Of a stretch of DNA of 64,000 bases, positions 1 through 7,683 are shown piece after piece. The position numbers and the translations under genes were made by a program. The notes under the pieces were generated by a model. That model did no database searches, was not told where the DNA came from, and saw nothing but the letters and a program-made list of their open reading frames with translations. Numbering within the stretch: position 1 is the first letter of the stretch; every line of letters begins with the position of its first letter. The stretch comes from Albimonas pacifica. Its GTDB lineage: Bacteria > Pseudomonadota > Alphaproteobacteria > Rhodobacterales > Rhodobacteraceae. The stretch covers positions 310,001 through 374,000 of the forward strand of contig NZ_FOQH01000003.1 in NCBI RefSeq assembly GCF_900113695.1, in the 5' to 3' direction.

Positions 1-7
1 CGTCAGC

Positions 8-17
8 CTGGACCTAT
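8..17 (+). promoter_or_regulatory. Candidate TauR-type half site
   Basis: The ten bases CTGGACCTAT match, with one difference at the end, the CTGGACYTAA repeat that I recall as the binding unit of the MocR-type taurine regulator TauR in Rhodobacter. It lies about 75 bases before the tpa start, where such a site is expected. Only one unit is visible because the window begins here. The regulator gene itself is not in the window. Confidence 0.4.
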
Positions 18-90
18 CCCCCGTCCCCCCGGCGCTGATAGACCGGCATCATGCATCCGCCGTCCGTCCGGGGATGAAAGGAGTTCCGAT

Positions 91-1476
91 ATGAACGTCG
101 CCGCCAATCCCAACGACCTCTCCGACGTCATCGCGGCCGACAAGGCCAACGTCTGGCACCACCTGGTCCAGCACGCGATGTTCGAGACGGTCGATCCCAA
201 GATCATCGTCGAGGGCAAGGGCCTGCGCGTCTGGGACGCCACCGGCCGCGAGATGATCGACGCCGTCTCCGGCGGCGTGTGGACCGTCAACGTCGGCTAT
301 GGCCGCGAGCGGATCGCCGACGCCGTGCGCGACCAGCTGGTGAAGATGAACTACTTCGCCGGCGCCTCCGGCTCGATCCCCGCCGCGCTGTTCGCCCAGA
401 AGCTGATCTCGAAGATGCCGGGCATGTCCCGCGTCTACTACTCGAACTCCGGATCCGAGGCCAACGAGAAGGCCTACAAGATGATCCGCCAGATCGCGCA
501 CAAGAAGTACGGCGGCAAGAAGTACAAGATCCTGTTCCGCGAGCGCGACTACCACGGCACCACCATCGCCGCGCTGGCCTCCGGCGGCCAGCCCGAGCGC
601 GCCATGCAGTACGGCCCCTTCCCGGAAGGCTTCATCCAGGTGCCGCACTGCCTCGAATACCGCGCCCAGTGGGACGTCGAGGACTACGGCCGCCGCGCCG
701 CCGACGCCATCGAGGAAGTCATCCTGCGCGAGGGCCCCGAGACCGTGGGCGGCCTGGTGCTGGAGCCGATCACCGCCGGCGGCGGCGTCATCGTCCCGCC
801 CGAGGGCTACTGGCCCCGCGTGCAGGAGATCTGCGAGAAATACGACATCCTGCTGCACATCGACGAGGTCGTCTGCGGCATGGGCCGCACCGGCGAGTGG
901 TTCGGCTACCAGAACTTCGGCGTGAAGCCTGACATCGTGACCATGGCGAAGGGCGTCGCCTCGGGCTACGCGGCGATCTCCTGCACGGTGACCACCGAGC
1001 GCGTCTTCGACATGTTCAAGGACGACGCCTCGGACCCGCTGGGCTACTTCCGCGACATCTCCACCTTCGGCGGCTGCACGGCCGGCCCGGCGGCGGCGCT
1101 GGAGAACATGAAGATCCTCGAGGAGGAGAACCTCCTCCAGAACACCAAGGAGCGCGGCGCCCAGCTGATGGCCCGGCTCGAGAAGATCAAGGCCAAGCAC
1201 GAGATCGTCGGCGACGTCCGCGGCATGGGCCTGTTCCAGGGCCTCGAGCTGGTGGCGAACCGCGAGACGAAGGCGCCGCTGGACGAGAAGATCGTCGCCA
1301 GGGTGGTCGCCGCCGTGGGCGCCCGCGGGGTGATGATCGGCATGACCAACCGCTCGCTCCCCGGCCTGAACAACACGCTGTGCCTGTCGCCCGCGCTGAT
1401 CGCCACCGCGGCCGACATCGATGCGATCGCCGACGCCGTCGACGCCGCCATCGCCGAGATCGCCGCGACGCTCTGA
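91..1476 (+). CDS. tpa: Taurine:pyruvate aminotransferase
   Basis: A 461-residue class III PLP aminotransferase that should move the amino group of taurine to pyruvate, giving sulfoacetaldehyde and alanine in the cytoplasm. The start at 91 follows a strong ribosome site (GAAAGGAG at 76-83). Visible motifs are the cofactor-phosphate region SNSGSEAN, the LLHIDEVVCGMGRTG stretch with the PLP-contacting Asp, and the Schiff-base lysine K287 in TMAKGVASGY. Length and overall wording, such as MNYFAGASGS near the N terminus, fit Tpa rather than beta-alanine or GABA aminotransferases. It is followed by an aldehyde dehydrogenase and a TauE/SafE exporter, which supports a taurine role. Other omega-amino acids cannot be excluded as substrates from sequence alone. 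Confidence 0.88.
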   Translation: MNVAANPNDLSDVIAADKANVWHHLVQHAMFETVDPKIIVEGKGLRVWDATGREMIDAVSGGVWTVNVGYGRERIADAVRDQLVKMNYFAGASGSIPAALFAQKLISKMPGMSRVYYSNSGSEANEKAYKMIRQIAHKKYGGKKYKILFRERDYHGTTIAALASGGQPERAMQYGPFPEGFIQVPHCLEYRAQWDVEDYGRRAADAIEEVILREGPETVGGLVLEPITAGGGVIVPPEGYWPRVQEICEKYDILLHIDEVVCGMGRTGEWFGYQNFGVKPDIVTMAKGVASGYAAISCTVTTERVFDMFKDDASDPLGYFRDISTFGGCTAGPAAALENMKILEEENLLQNTKERGAQLMARLEKIKAKHEIVGDVRGMGLFQGLELVANRETKAPLDEKIVARVVAAVGARGVMIGMTNRSLPGLNNTLCLSPALIATAADIDAIADAVDAAIAEIAATL

Positions 1477-1502
1477 CCGCGGCTTCCCCCGGACATCGCC
1501 GA

Positions 1503-1526
1503 CCCGGCCCTCTCAGGAGGGCCGGG
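1503..1526 (+). terminator. Intercistronic hairpin after tpa
   Basis: A perfect 10-bp stem (CCCGGCCCTC with GAGGGCCGGG) and a TCAG loop begin 27 bases past the tpa stop. No T-run follows, so it may be a partial terminator or an RNA-stabilising hairpin that sets the ratio of tpa to the downstream dehydrogenase. Confidence 0.55.
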
Positions 1527-1618
1527 ACCTCCCCCCGCGGCCGCAGCCTTGCGACCGCGCTCTCTCCGCGCGCCCGCCCGCCCCCGCCGGATCTGCGCCC
1601 CCGAACGGACCGACCCCG

Positions 1619-3142
1619 ATGAACAAGCCCTTCTCCCCCCTCGACGCCGCCCCTGAAGAGCTCGCCCAGGCCCCCGACGCCGCCGCCCTCGCCTGGCTTT
1701 CGGCGCTGGAGCGCCGCAACCTCATCGCCGGCGCCCTGGTCGAGGCCCCCGCGGGGATGGAGGTGACCGAGCCCGCCCAGATGACCCCCCTCGGCCAGGC
1801 CGCCGCCTCCGGCCCGCAGGAGGTCGACGCCGCCGTGACCGCGGCCGCGCAGGCGCAGCCGGGTTGGGCCGCCATGCCCGCCCGCGCCCGCGGCAAGCTG
1901 GTGGCCGAGGCCGGCCGCCGCCTCTCCGTCCAGGCCGAGCCCATCGCCCGCCTTCTCGCCCGCGAGACCGGCAAGGCGCTGCGCACCGAATGCCGGGGCG
2001 AGCTGGCGGTGGCCGCGGATCTGCTGGAGTTCTACGGCGGCCTCGGCTCCGAGCTGAAGGGCGAGACGATCCCCTTCGACCCCAAAACCCTCTCCGTCAC
2101 CACGCTGGAGCCGCTCGGCGTCGTCGCCGCGATCCTGCCGTGGAACGTGCCCCTCGTGCTGATGATGCTGAAGATCGCCCCCGCGCTGGTCGCCGGCAAC
2201 ACCGTGGTGGTGAAGGCCGCCGAGGAAGCCCCCTTCGCCACGCTCGCCGCCGCCGCGATCCTCGACCAGGTCCTCCCCGACGGCGTGGTCAACGTGGTCG
2301 TCGGCGACGGCCTCGAATGCGGCGCCCCCCTGACCAACCACCCCAAGGTGGCGAAAATCACCTTCACCGGCTCCGAGGAGGTCGGCGAGACCGTCTACGG
2401 CGCCGGCGCCGACCGCATCATCCCCGTGTCGCTGGAGCTGGGCGGCAAGTCCCCGATGATCGTCTGCGCCGACGCGGACCTCGAGAAGACCGTGACCGGC
2501 GCCATCGCCGGCATGCGCTTCACCCGCCAGGGCCAGAGCTGCACCGCCGCCTCGCGCATCTACGTGCACCGCACGCTCTACGACGCCTTCCTCGCCGCCC
2601 TCTCGGCGAAGCTGGAGACGCTGGTGATCGGCGACCCGCTGGACGAGGCGACCGACGTCGGAACCATCGTCTCCGCCACCCAGAAGGCGACCGTGGACCG
2701 CTACGTCCGGCTGGCCGAGGCCACCCCCGGCGCCACCGTCCTCAGGATCGGCAAGCTGCCCGAGACCGGCGTCGCCCCCGACCTCTTCATGCAGCCCACC
2801 CTGCTGCTGGGCCTGCCCGAGGATAGCCCCTGCGTGCAGGAGGAGATCTTCGGCCCGGTCTGCGTGATCCAGGCCTGGGACGACTACGAGGCGGTGATCG
2901 AGGCCGCCAACGCCACCCGCTACGGCCTCGCCGCCACGATCTGGACCCGCGACATCGGCCTGGCCCTCGACGCCTCCCGCCGGGTGAACGCCGGCTACGT
3001 TCAGGTGAACCAGAATCTTACGATTCAGCCCAACCTGTCTTACGGCGGGTTCGGCCGGTCGGGCCTGGGGAAAGAGGCCTCCCTCGAGGCCATGGTCGCC
3101 CACTTCACCCGTAACAAGACCATCGTCCTGGCGGGCATGTAG
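1619..3142 (+). CDS. Aldehyde dehydrogenase, probable sulfoacetaldehyde dehydrogenase
   Basis: A 507-residue NAD(P)-dependent aldehyde dehydrogenase. I chose the ATG at 1619 (MNKPFSP) because the upstream in-frame extension is low-complexity translated spacer. The fold is complete: PWNVPL with the catalytic Asn, the general-base Glu E273 in LELGGKSP, the nucleophile C308 in GQSCTAASR, and the PEEIFGPV-like EEIFGPVCV near the C terminus. Sitting between tpa and a TauE/SafE exporter, its most likely substrate is sulfoacetaldehyde and its product sulfoacetate, as reported for SafD of Neptuniibacter caesariensis. That assignment is inference from context, because ALDH substrate range is not readable from motifs. 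No xsc (sulfoacetaldehyde acetyltransferase) is present in the window. Confidence 0.7.
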   Translation: MNKPFSPLDAAPEELAQAPDAAALAWLSALERRNLIAGALVEAPAGMEVTEPAQMTPLGQAAASGPQEVDAAVTAAAQAQPGWAAMPARARGKLVAEAGRRLSVQAEPIARLLARETGKALRTECRGELAVAADLLEFYGGLGSELKGETIPFDPKTLSVTTLEPLGVVAAILPWNVPLVLMMLKIAPALVAGNTVVVKAAEEAPFATLAAAAILDQVLPDGVVNVVVGDGLECGAPLTNHPKVAKITFTGSEEVGETVYGAGADRIIPVSLELGGKSPMIVCADADLEKTVTGAIAGMRFTRQGQSCTAASRIYVHRTLYDAFLAALSAKLETLVIGDPLDEATDVGTIVSATQKATVDRYVRLAEATPGATVLRIGKLPETGVAPDLFMQPTLLLGLPEDSPCVQEEIFGPVCVIQAWDDYEAVIEAANATRYGLAATIWTRDIGLALDASRRVNAGYVQVNQNLTIQPNLSYGGFGRSGLGKEASLEAMVAHFTRNKTIVLAGM

Positions 3143-3146
3143 GGGC

Positions 3147-3947
3147 GTGGAGGCCCTCTCCACCCTCCTCGCCGAGCAGGCGCCGCAGGCGGGGACCCTG
3201 GTCCTCGCCTGCCTCTCGGTGGCCGTCGCGGGGGTGCTCCGCGGCCTCACCGGCTTCGGCTTCGCGCTGGCGGCGGTGCCGCTGCTGTCGATGTTCCTGG
3301 TCCCCGCGCAGGCGGTGGCATTGGTCATCTGCATGCAGGCGCTGGTCGGCTTCCGCGACGTGGTGCAGGTCGGCCGCCTGGTCGAGTGGCCCGCCGTCGG
3401 CCGCCTCTCGCTGGGCGCCATCGTCGGCACGCCCGTCGGCGTCGCCCTGCTGGCCTGGCTCGACCCCGCCGCGATGCGCCTCGCCATCGCGGCGCTGGTC
3501 GGCATCGGCCTCGCGATGCTGCTCCGCCCCGGCCGCGCCCCCGTCCCGACGCCGGAAGGCGAGGCCCCCTCCTCCCGCGGCGCCCTCCCGACGGGCGTCC
3601 TCTCCGGCCTCTTCGGCGGCCTCGCCGCCATGGCCGGCCCGCCGGCCATCGTGTGGTTCATGCGCGGCGGGCGCCCGCCGGCGGTGATGCGCGCCAGCCT
3701 GATGGTGTTCTTCTTCGCCACCTCGATCATCGCCGCCCCGATGCTGGTCTGGAGCGGCGTGCTGGACCTGCGGGTCCTGATCCTCGGCCTCTGCGCCCTG
3801 CCGGCGCTGGTCCTCTCGACCTCCGCCGGCGCCCGCCTCTTCGCCCGCACCTCCGACGCGGGCTACCGCCGCGTGGCGCTGGGCGTGCTGGCGGCCATGG
3901 CCGCGGCCTCGGCGCTGCGCGGCGCGCTCGACCTGCTGGGGGGCTGA
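3147..3947 (+). CDS. TauE/SafE family anion exporter
   Basis: A 266-residue polytopic inner-membrane protein of the TauE/SafE (PF01925) family. It opens with the family's repeated start (VLRGLTGFGFALAAVPLL, residues about 31-48), and the second half repeats the pattern with VLSGLFGGLAAMAGPP. The GTG at 3147 lies four bases after the dehydrogenase stop, so the two are co-transcribed and probably translationally coupled. The family exports sulfite, sulfoacetate or related C2 sulfonates. After tpa and an aldehyde dehydrogenase, sulfoacetate export is the best guess. A sulfite exporter would be expected beside xsc, which is not here. Confidence 0.72.
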   Translation: MEALSTLLAEQAPQAGTLVLACLSVAVAGVLRGLTGFGFALAAVPLLSMFLVPAQAVALVICMQALVGFRDVVQVGRLVEWPAVGRLSLGAIVGTPVGVALLAWLDPAAMRLAIAALVGIGLAMLLRPGRAPVPTPEGEAPSSRGALPTGVLSGLFGGLAAMAGPPAIVWFMRGGRPPAVMRASLMVFFFATSIIAAPMLVWSGVLDLRVLILGLCALPALVLSTSAGARLFARTSDAGYRRVALGVLAAMAAASALRGALDLLGG

Positions 3948-3996
3948 GGCCGGCGGCCGCCGCGCCCGCGTGCGGCCGGCCGCGGGAGGCCCCCTA

Positions 3997-4008
3997 CGAC
4001 CATGGTCG
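3997..4008. promoter_or_regulatory. 12-bp palindrome upstream of pqqA
   Basis: The perfect palindrome CGACCATGGTCG lies about 80 bases before pqqA, in the 141-base gap after the exporter gene. It could be an operator or part of the pqq promoter. Nothing else in the gap identifies its partner. Confidence 0.25.
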
Positions 4009-4088
4009 CGTTGCGGCCACGGCCGCCTCCGCCAGACTGTCGCAGGGTCCGGAACGGATCCGGATCGCGACCACCAGCGGAGGAACCC

Positions 4089-4187
4089 ATGGCCTGGACG
4101 ACCCCCAAGATCGACGAGATCGCCTGCGGGATGGAGATCAACATGTACTTCCCGGCCGAAGACCGGGAAGCCGACGAGCTCTACTGA
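4089..4187 (+). CDS. pqqA: PQQ precursor peptide PqqA
   Basis: A 32-residue ribosomal peptide that supplies the carbon skeleton of pyrroloquinoline quinone. The invariant Glu and Tyr that PqqE crosslinks are E16 and Y20 in MEINMY. The N-terminal MAWTTPKI is typical of alphaproteobacterial PqqA. GGAGG lies just upstream of the ATG. pqqB starts 16 bases downstream, so this is the first gene of pqqABCDE. It overlaps a longer frame, but the PqqA motif fixes the start. Confidence 0.95.
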   Translation: MAWTTPKIDEIACGMEINMYFPAEDREADELY

Positions 4188-4203
4188 GCGGGAGCGGCCG
4201 GCC

Positions 4204-5109
4204 GTGGCGGGACTCGAGATCATCGTGCTCGGCGCCGCGGCCGGCGGCGGCCTGCCGCAATGGAACTGCGGCTGCGCCAACTGCGACGCGGCCCGGGCGG
4301 GGCGGATCCCGCCGATGACGCAGAGCTCGCTGGCGGTCTCGGCCGACGGGCGGGACTGGGCCATCGTCAACGCCTCGCCCGACATCGGCCGGCAGATGGC
4401 CGCCACCCCGGCCCTGCACCCCACCGCCCCGCGCACGTCCCCCCTGAAGGCGGTCCTCGTCACCAACGGCGACATCGACCACGTCGGCGGCCTCCTGACC
4501 CTGCGCGAGAAACAGTCTTTCAATCTCTGGTCCACCGCCGAGATCGGCGAGGCCCTCGCCGCCAACCCGATCTTCGCCGCCCTCGACCCCGCCCTGGTCC
4601 CCCGCCGCACCGCCGCCCTCGAAACCCCCTTCGAGCTTCTCCCCGGCCTCGCCGCCACCCTCTTCGCCGCCCCCGGCAAGATCCCCCTCTACCTGGAGGG
4701 GGAGGCGCAGACCCTCCGGACCGATGTCGAGGGCGAGCAGACCGTCGGCGTCCTGCTCGAGGCCTACGGCCGCCGCGCGGTGATCGCCCCTGGCTGCGCC
4801 CGCCTGTCGCCCTCGCTGGCGGCCCGGATCGAGGGCGCGGACCTGCTGTTCTTCGACGGCACGCTGTGGGCCGACGACGAGATGATCCGCCTCGGCCTCG
4901 GCGCCAAGACCGGCCGCCGCATGGGGCACATGTCGATGTCGGGGCCCGAGGGCTCGATGGCCGCGCTGGCGGACCTGGAGATCGGCCGCCGCATCTACGT
5001 TCACGTCAACAACACCAACCCCGCGATCCTCCCCCAGGGGCCGGAGCGGCGGGCGCTGGAGGCGGCGGGCTGGACCCTCGCCCAGGACGGCATGGAGTTC
5101 CGCGCATGA
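4204..5109 (+). CDS. pqqB: PQQ biosynthesis protein PqqB
   Basis: A 301-residue metallo-beta-lactamase-fold protein of the PQQ pathway, associated with hydroxylation of the crosslinked Glu-Tyr intermediate. I place the start at GTG 4204 because the family begins just before IIVLGxAAGGGxPQWNC, which is seen as IIVLGAAAGGGLPQWNCGC. The zinc-site CxC/C cluster (CGCANC, residues about 22-27) and the TNGDIDHVGGLLTLRE metal motif are present. The stop overlaps pqqC (ATGATGA region). Length equals the family norm. Confidence 0.93.
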   Translation: MAGLEIIVLGAAAGGGLPQWNCGCANCDAARAGRIPPMTQSSLAVSADGRDWAIVNASPDIGRQMAATPALHPTAPRTSPLKAVLVTNGDIDHVGGLLTLREKQSFNLWSTAEIGEALAANPIFAALDPALVPRRTAALETPFELLPGLAATLFAAPGKIPLYLEGEAQTLRTDVEGEQTVGVLLEAYGRRAVIAPGCARLSPSLAARIEGADLLFFDGTLWADDEMIRLGLGAKTGRRMGHMSMSGPEGSMAALADLEIGRRIYVHVNNTNPAILPQGPERRALEAAGWTLAQDGMEFRA

Positions 5110-5882
5110 TGGATGGATCCTTCCCCCCGCCCCCAAAAGCCCGGTCCCGCGAGGCCCTCACGCGCGAGGCCTTCGAGGCCCGCCTGCGCGCCATCGGCGC
5201 CGCGCGCTACCACGACCGCCACCCGTTCCACGCCCGCCTGCACGGCGGCCGGTGCTCCCCCGACGAGGTGCGCGCCTGGGTGATCAACCGCTGGTTCTAC
5301 CAGTCCCGGATCCCGATGAAGGACGCCGCCTTCATGAGCCGGGTCGAGGACCCCGCCCTGCGCCGCGAATGGCGATCCCGCATCGAGAACCACGACGGCT
5401 CCGACGGCGCCCCCGGCGGCATCGCCCGCTGGCTGACGCTGGCCCGCGCGGTGGGCCTCGACCCCGACTACGTGGCCTCGGGGCAGGGCGTCCTCCCCGC
5501 CACCCGCTTCGCGGTCGAGGCCTATGTCCGCTTCGTCCGCGACATGCCGCTGCTGGACGCCGTCGCCTCCTCCCTCACCGAGATGTTCGCCCCCAAGATC
5601 CACGCCGACCGCATCGAGGGCCTGCTGCGCCACTACCCCTTCGCCGACGAGACCTCGCTCAGCTACTTCCGCACCCGCCTGTCCGAGGCCCCGAAGGACG
5701 TCGCCTTCGGCCTCGCCTGGGTCCTCGACCACGCCGACACGGCCGAGAAGCAGGACGCCGCCGCCGCCGCGCTGACCTTCAAGACCGACGTGCTCTGGTC
5801 CCAGCTCGACGCGCTCTGGGGCGCCTATGTCGAGGGCCGGGTTCCGCCGGGCGCCTGGACCCCGGGCGAGGGCCTGGCATGA
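5106..5882 (+). CDS. pqqC: Pyrroloquinoline-quinone synthase PqqC
   Basis: A 258-residue cofactorless oxidase of the TENA/heme-oxygenase-like fold that performs the final ring closure and eight-electron oxidation to PQQ. Family blocks are visible: WVINRWFYQSRIPMKDAA, SRIENHDG and SSLTEMFAPKIH, which carry the active-site His, Arg, Tyr and Glu residues. Two adjacent ATGs (5106, 5109) could start it. The first overlaps the pqqB stop, and the second is preceded by the same bases, so only one residue is in doubt. It overlaps pqqD by four bases. Confidence 0.94.
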   Translation: MMDGSFPPPPKARSREALTREAFEARLRAIGAARYHDRHPFHARLHGGRCSPDEVRAWVINRWFYQSRIPMKDAAFMSRVEDPALRREWRSRIENHDGSDGAPGGIARWLTLARAVGLDPDYVASGQGVLPATRFAVEAYVRFVRDMPLLDAVASSLTEMFAPKIHADRIEGLLRHYPFADETSLSYFRTRLSEAPKDVAFGLAWVLDHADTAEKQDAAAAALTFKTDVLWSQLDALWGAYVEGRVPPGAWTPGEGLA

Positions 5883-6157
5883 GCCTCGCCGACCACCACC
5901 GCCCCCGCCTGCTGCGCGGCGTCCGCGTGAAACGCGACCGGGTGCGCGGCGTCGACGTGCTGCTGGCGCCCGAGCGGGTGCTGCGCCTCGACCCCGTCGG
6001 CTGCGCGATCCTGGCCGAGACCGACGGCGAGCGGAGCTTCGCGGACATCGTCGCGGCGCTGGCCGCCCGCTTCGACGCCCCCCCCGCCCGCATCGCCGCC
6101 GACGCCCGCACGTTCCTGCAGACCCTGATCGACCGCCGCATCGCGGAGGCGAGATGA
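5879..6157 (+). CDS. pqqD: PqqA-binding chaperone PqqD
   Basis: A 92-residue winged-helix peptide-recognition (RRE-type) protein that presents PqqA to the radical SAM enzyme PqqE. Family features are PRLLRGVRVKRDRVRG at the N terminus, LLAPERVLRLDPVGCAIL in the middle, and the ERSFADIVAALAARFDAP block. It overlaps pqqC at ATGA (5879-5882) and pqqE at ATGA (6154-6157), which indicates tight translational coupling. It is an unfused PqqD, as in most proteobacteria. Confidence 0.93.
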   Translation: MSLADHHRPRLLRGVRVKRDRVRGVDVLLAPERVLRLDPVGCAILAETDGERSFADIVAALAARFDAPPARIAADARTFLQTLIDRRIAEAR

Positions 6158-7275
6158 CCGAGACCGCCCTCGCCCCCTCGGCCGCCTCGCGCCCCGCGCC
6201 GCCCCCGCCGCTGGCGATGCTGGCCGAGCTGACCCACCGCTGCCCGCTCGCCTGTCCCTACTGCTCCAACCCGCTGGAGCTGACCCGCAAGGCGGCCGAG
6301 CTCGACACCACCCAGTGGACCGAGATCTTCGCCCAGGCCGCCGAGCTGGGGGTCCTGCAACTGCACCTCTCCGGCGGAGAACCCCTGTCGCGCCGCGACC
6401 TCGAACCCCTGGTCCGCGCGGCGCGGGCCGTGGACCTCTACGTGAACCTCATCACCTCCGGCATCGGCCTGACCGAGCGCCGGCTGGATGCGCTGGAAGC
6501 CGCCGGCCTCGACCACGTCCAGCTCTCCCTGCAGGGCGTGGACGCGGACTCGGCCGACGAGATCGGCGGCTACCGCGGCGGCTTCGTCCGAAAGATGCAG
6601 GCCGCGCGCTGGCTGGCGGCCCGAGGCATTCCCCTGACCCTGAACGCGGTGATGCATCGGCGGAACCTCGACCGGCTGGAGGCGACCATCGCGCTCGCCG
6701 TCGAGATGGGGGCCCGGCGGCTGGAGGTCGCCACCGTCCAGTTCCACGGCTGGGCGAGCCTCAACCGCGCCGCCCTGATGCCCACCCGCGCCCAGTCCGA
6801 GCGCGCCGCGGCCGTGGTCCGCGAGGCCCGCGCCCGCCTGAAGGGCGTGCTCGCCATCGACTACGTCCCCGCCGACCACCACGCCGATTTTCCCAAAGCC
6901 TGCATGGGGGGCTGGGGCTCGACCGGGCTGAACGTGACCCCCGACGGGACCGTGCTGCCCTGCCACGCCGCCCAGACCCTCCCCGGCCTGCGCTTCGAGC
7001 GCGCGCCGGCGACGCCGCTGGGGCGGATCTGGTGCGACTCGCCGGCCTTCCAGGCCTACCGCGGGACCGACTGGATGCAGGCGCCCTGCCGCACCTGCGA
7101 GCGGAAGACGAAGGACTTCGGCGGCTGCCGCTGCCAGGCGATGGCGATGACGGGCGATCCGGCGGCGACCGATCCGGTCTGCATCCGATCCCCCCACCGC
7201 GAGGCGCTGACGGCGCGGGCGGAGCGGGACGCGGGAGGGACCGCGGCGCTGGTCTATCGCGAAGGCTGCGGGTGA
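6154..7275 (+). CDS. pqqE: PqqA peptide cyclase PqqE (radical SAM)
   Basis: A 373-residue radical SAM/SPASM enzyme that forms the C-C bond between Glu and Tyr of PqqA. The SAM cluster motif is C30-C34-C37 (CPLACPYC). HLSGGEPLSRRDL carries the GGE motif. The C-terminal SPASM domain supplies the auxiliary-cluster cysteines (LPCH, the CRTC motif, GGCRCQ, DPVC). It is the last gene of pqqABCDE. No PQQ-dependent dehydrogenase is in the window. The stop is followed after two bases by a copy of the repeated structured element, so that element may also close the transcript. Confidence 0.94.
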   Translation: MTETALAPSAASRPAPPPPLAMLAELTHRCPLACPYCSNPLELTRKAAELDTTQWTEIFAQAAELGVLQLHLSGGEPLSRRDLEPLVRAARAVDLYVNLITSGIGLTERRLDALEAAGLDHVQLSLQGVDADSADEIGGYRGGFVRKMQAARWLAARGIPLTLNAVMHRRNLDRLEATIALAVEMGARRLEVATVQFHGWASLNRAALMPTRAQSERAAAVVREARARLKGVLAIDYVPADHHADFPKACMGGWGSTGLNVTPDGTVLPCHAAQTLPGLRFERAPATPLGRIWCDSPAFQAYRGTDWMQAPCRTCERKTKDFGGCRCQAMAMTGDPAATDPVCIRSPHREALTARAERDAGGTAALVYREGCG

Positions 7276-7277
7276 GG

Positions 7278-7534
7278 AGGCGCCCTGCGGGCGGGCCTGG
7301 CCTGCGCGCGCTTCGCGCGCGGCGGGCGGGCGCCCGCAGGGGCCGCTTCTGAACTCACCCAAGAACAGGCCCGCGCCTGTCCTCCGCAGCCGTCCGTCGC
7401 TGAAGATGCCTGAGCGACTCGCCCGCCCCGGTCAAGGACAAGCCCCCTTCGGGGGTCGCTTCGCGATCCTTGACCGGGGCGGGCGAGTCGCTCTGATCGG
7501 CATCAGCGACGGACGGCTCCGGAGAACAGGCGCT
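7278..7534 (-). repeat. Structured intergenic repeat, copy 1 (type A)
   Basis: First of five copies. In plus orientation it begins AGGCGCCCTGCGGGCGGGC, contains CTGAACTCACCCAAGAACAG, then a long imperfect inverted repeat (arm 7373-7446, return arm to 7533) that ends GGAGAACAGGCGCT. The centre forms a three-way junction with two small hairpins, CCCCC-TTC-GGGGG and TCGC-TTC-GCGA. I assign the minus strand because mismatches and loops make better RNA on that strand. It fills the gap between the convergent pqqE and the M16 gene, starting two bases after the pqqE stop. Confidence 0.85.
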
Positions 7535-7683
7535 CCCGGCAGGGCCTGGGGCCGGCGGGGACCGCCTCCGAGGGCGGGGCGAGGCGGCGGGTTGGAGCCG
7601 GGCGCGGCGGGGAGCGTCGGGGGGGCGGAACGCAAACGGCCGGCCCCGGGGGCCGGCCGTGGCGGTCGCGATGGCGCGCGGGC

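Noticed and set aside
7355-7534. Protein-like readings of the repeat element, such as frames containing ESLRH or GSGEQA in several copies
   Set aside because: The similarity between copies follows from DNA repeat identity, and the conserved feature is base pairing rather than codons. No ribosome site or consistent start is present.
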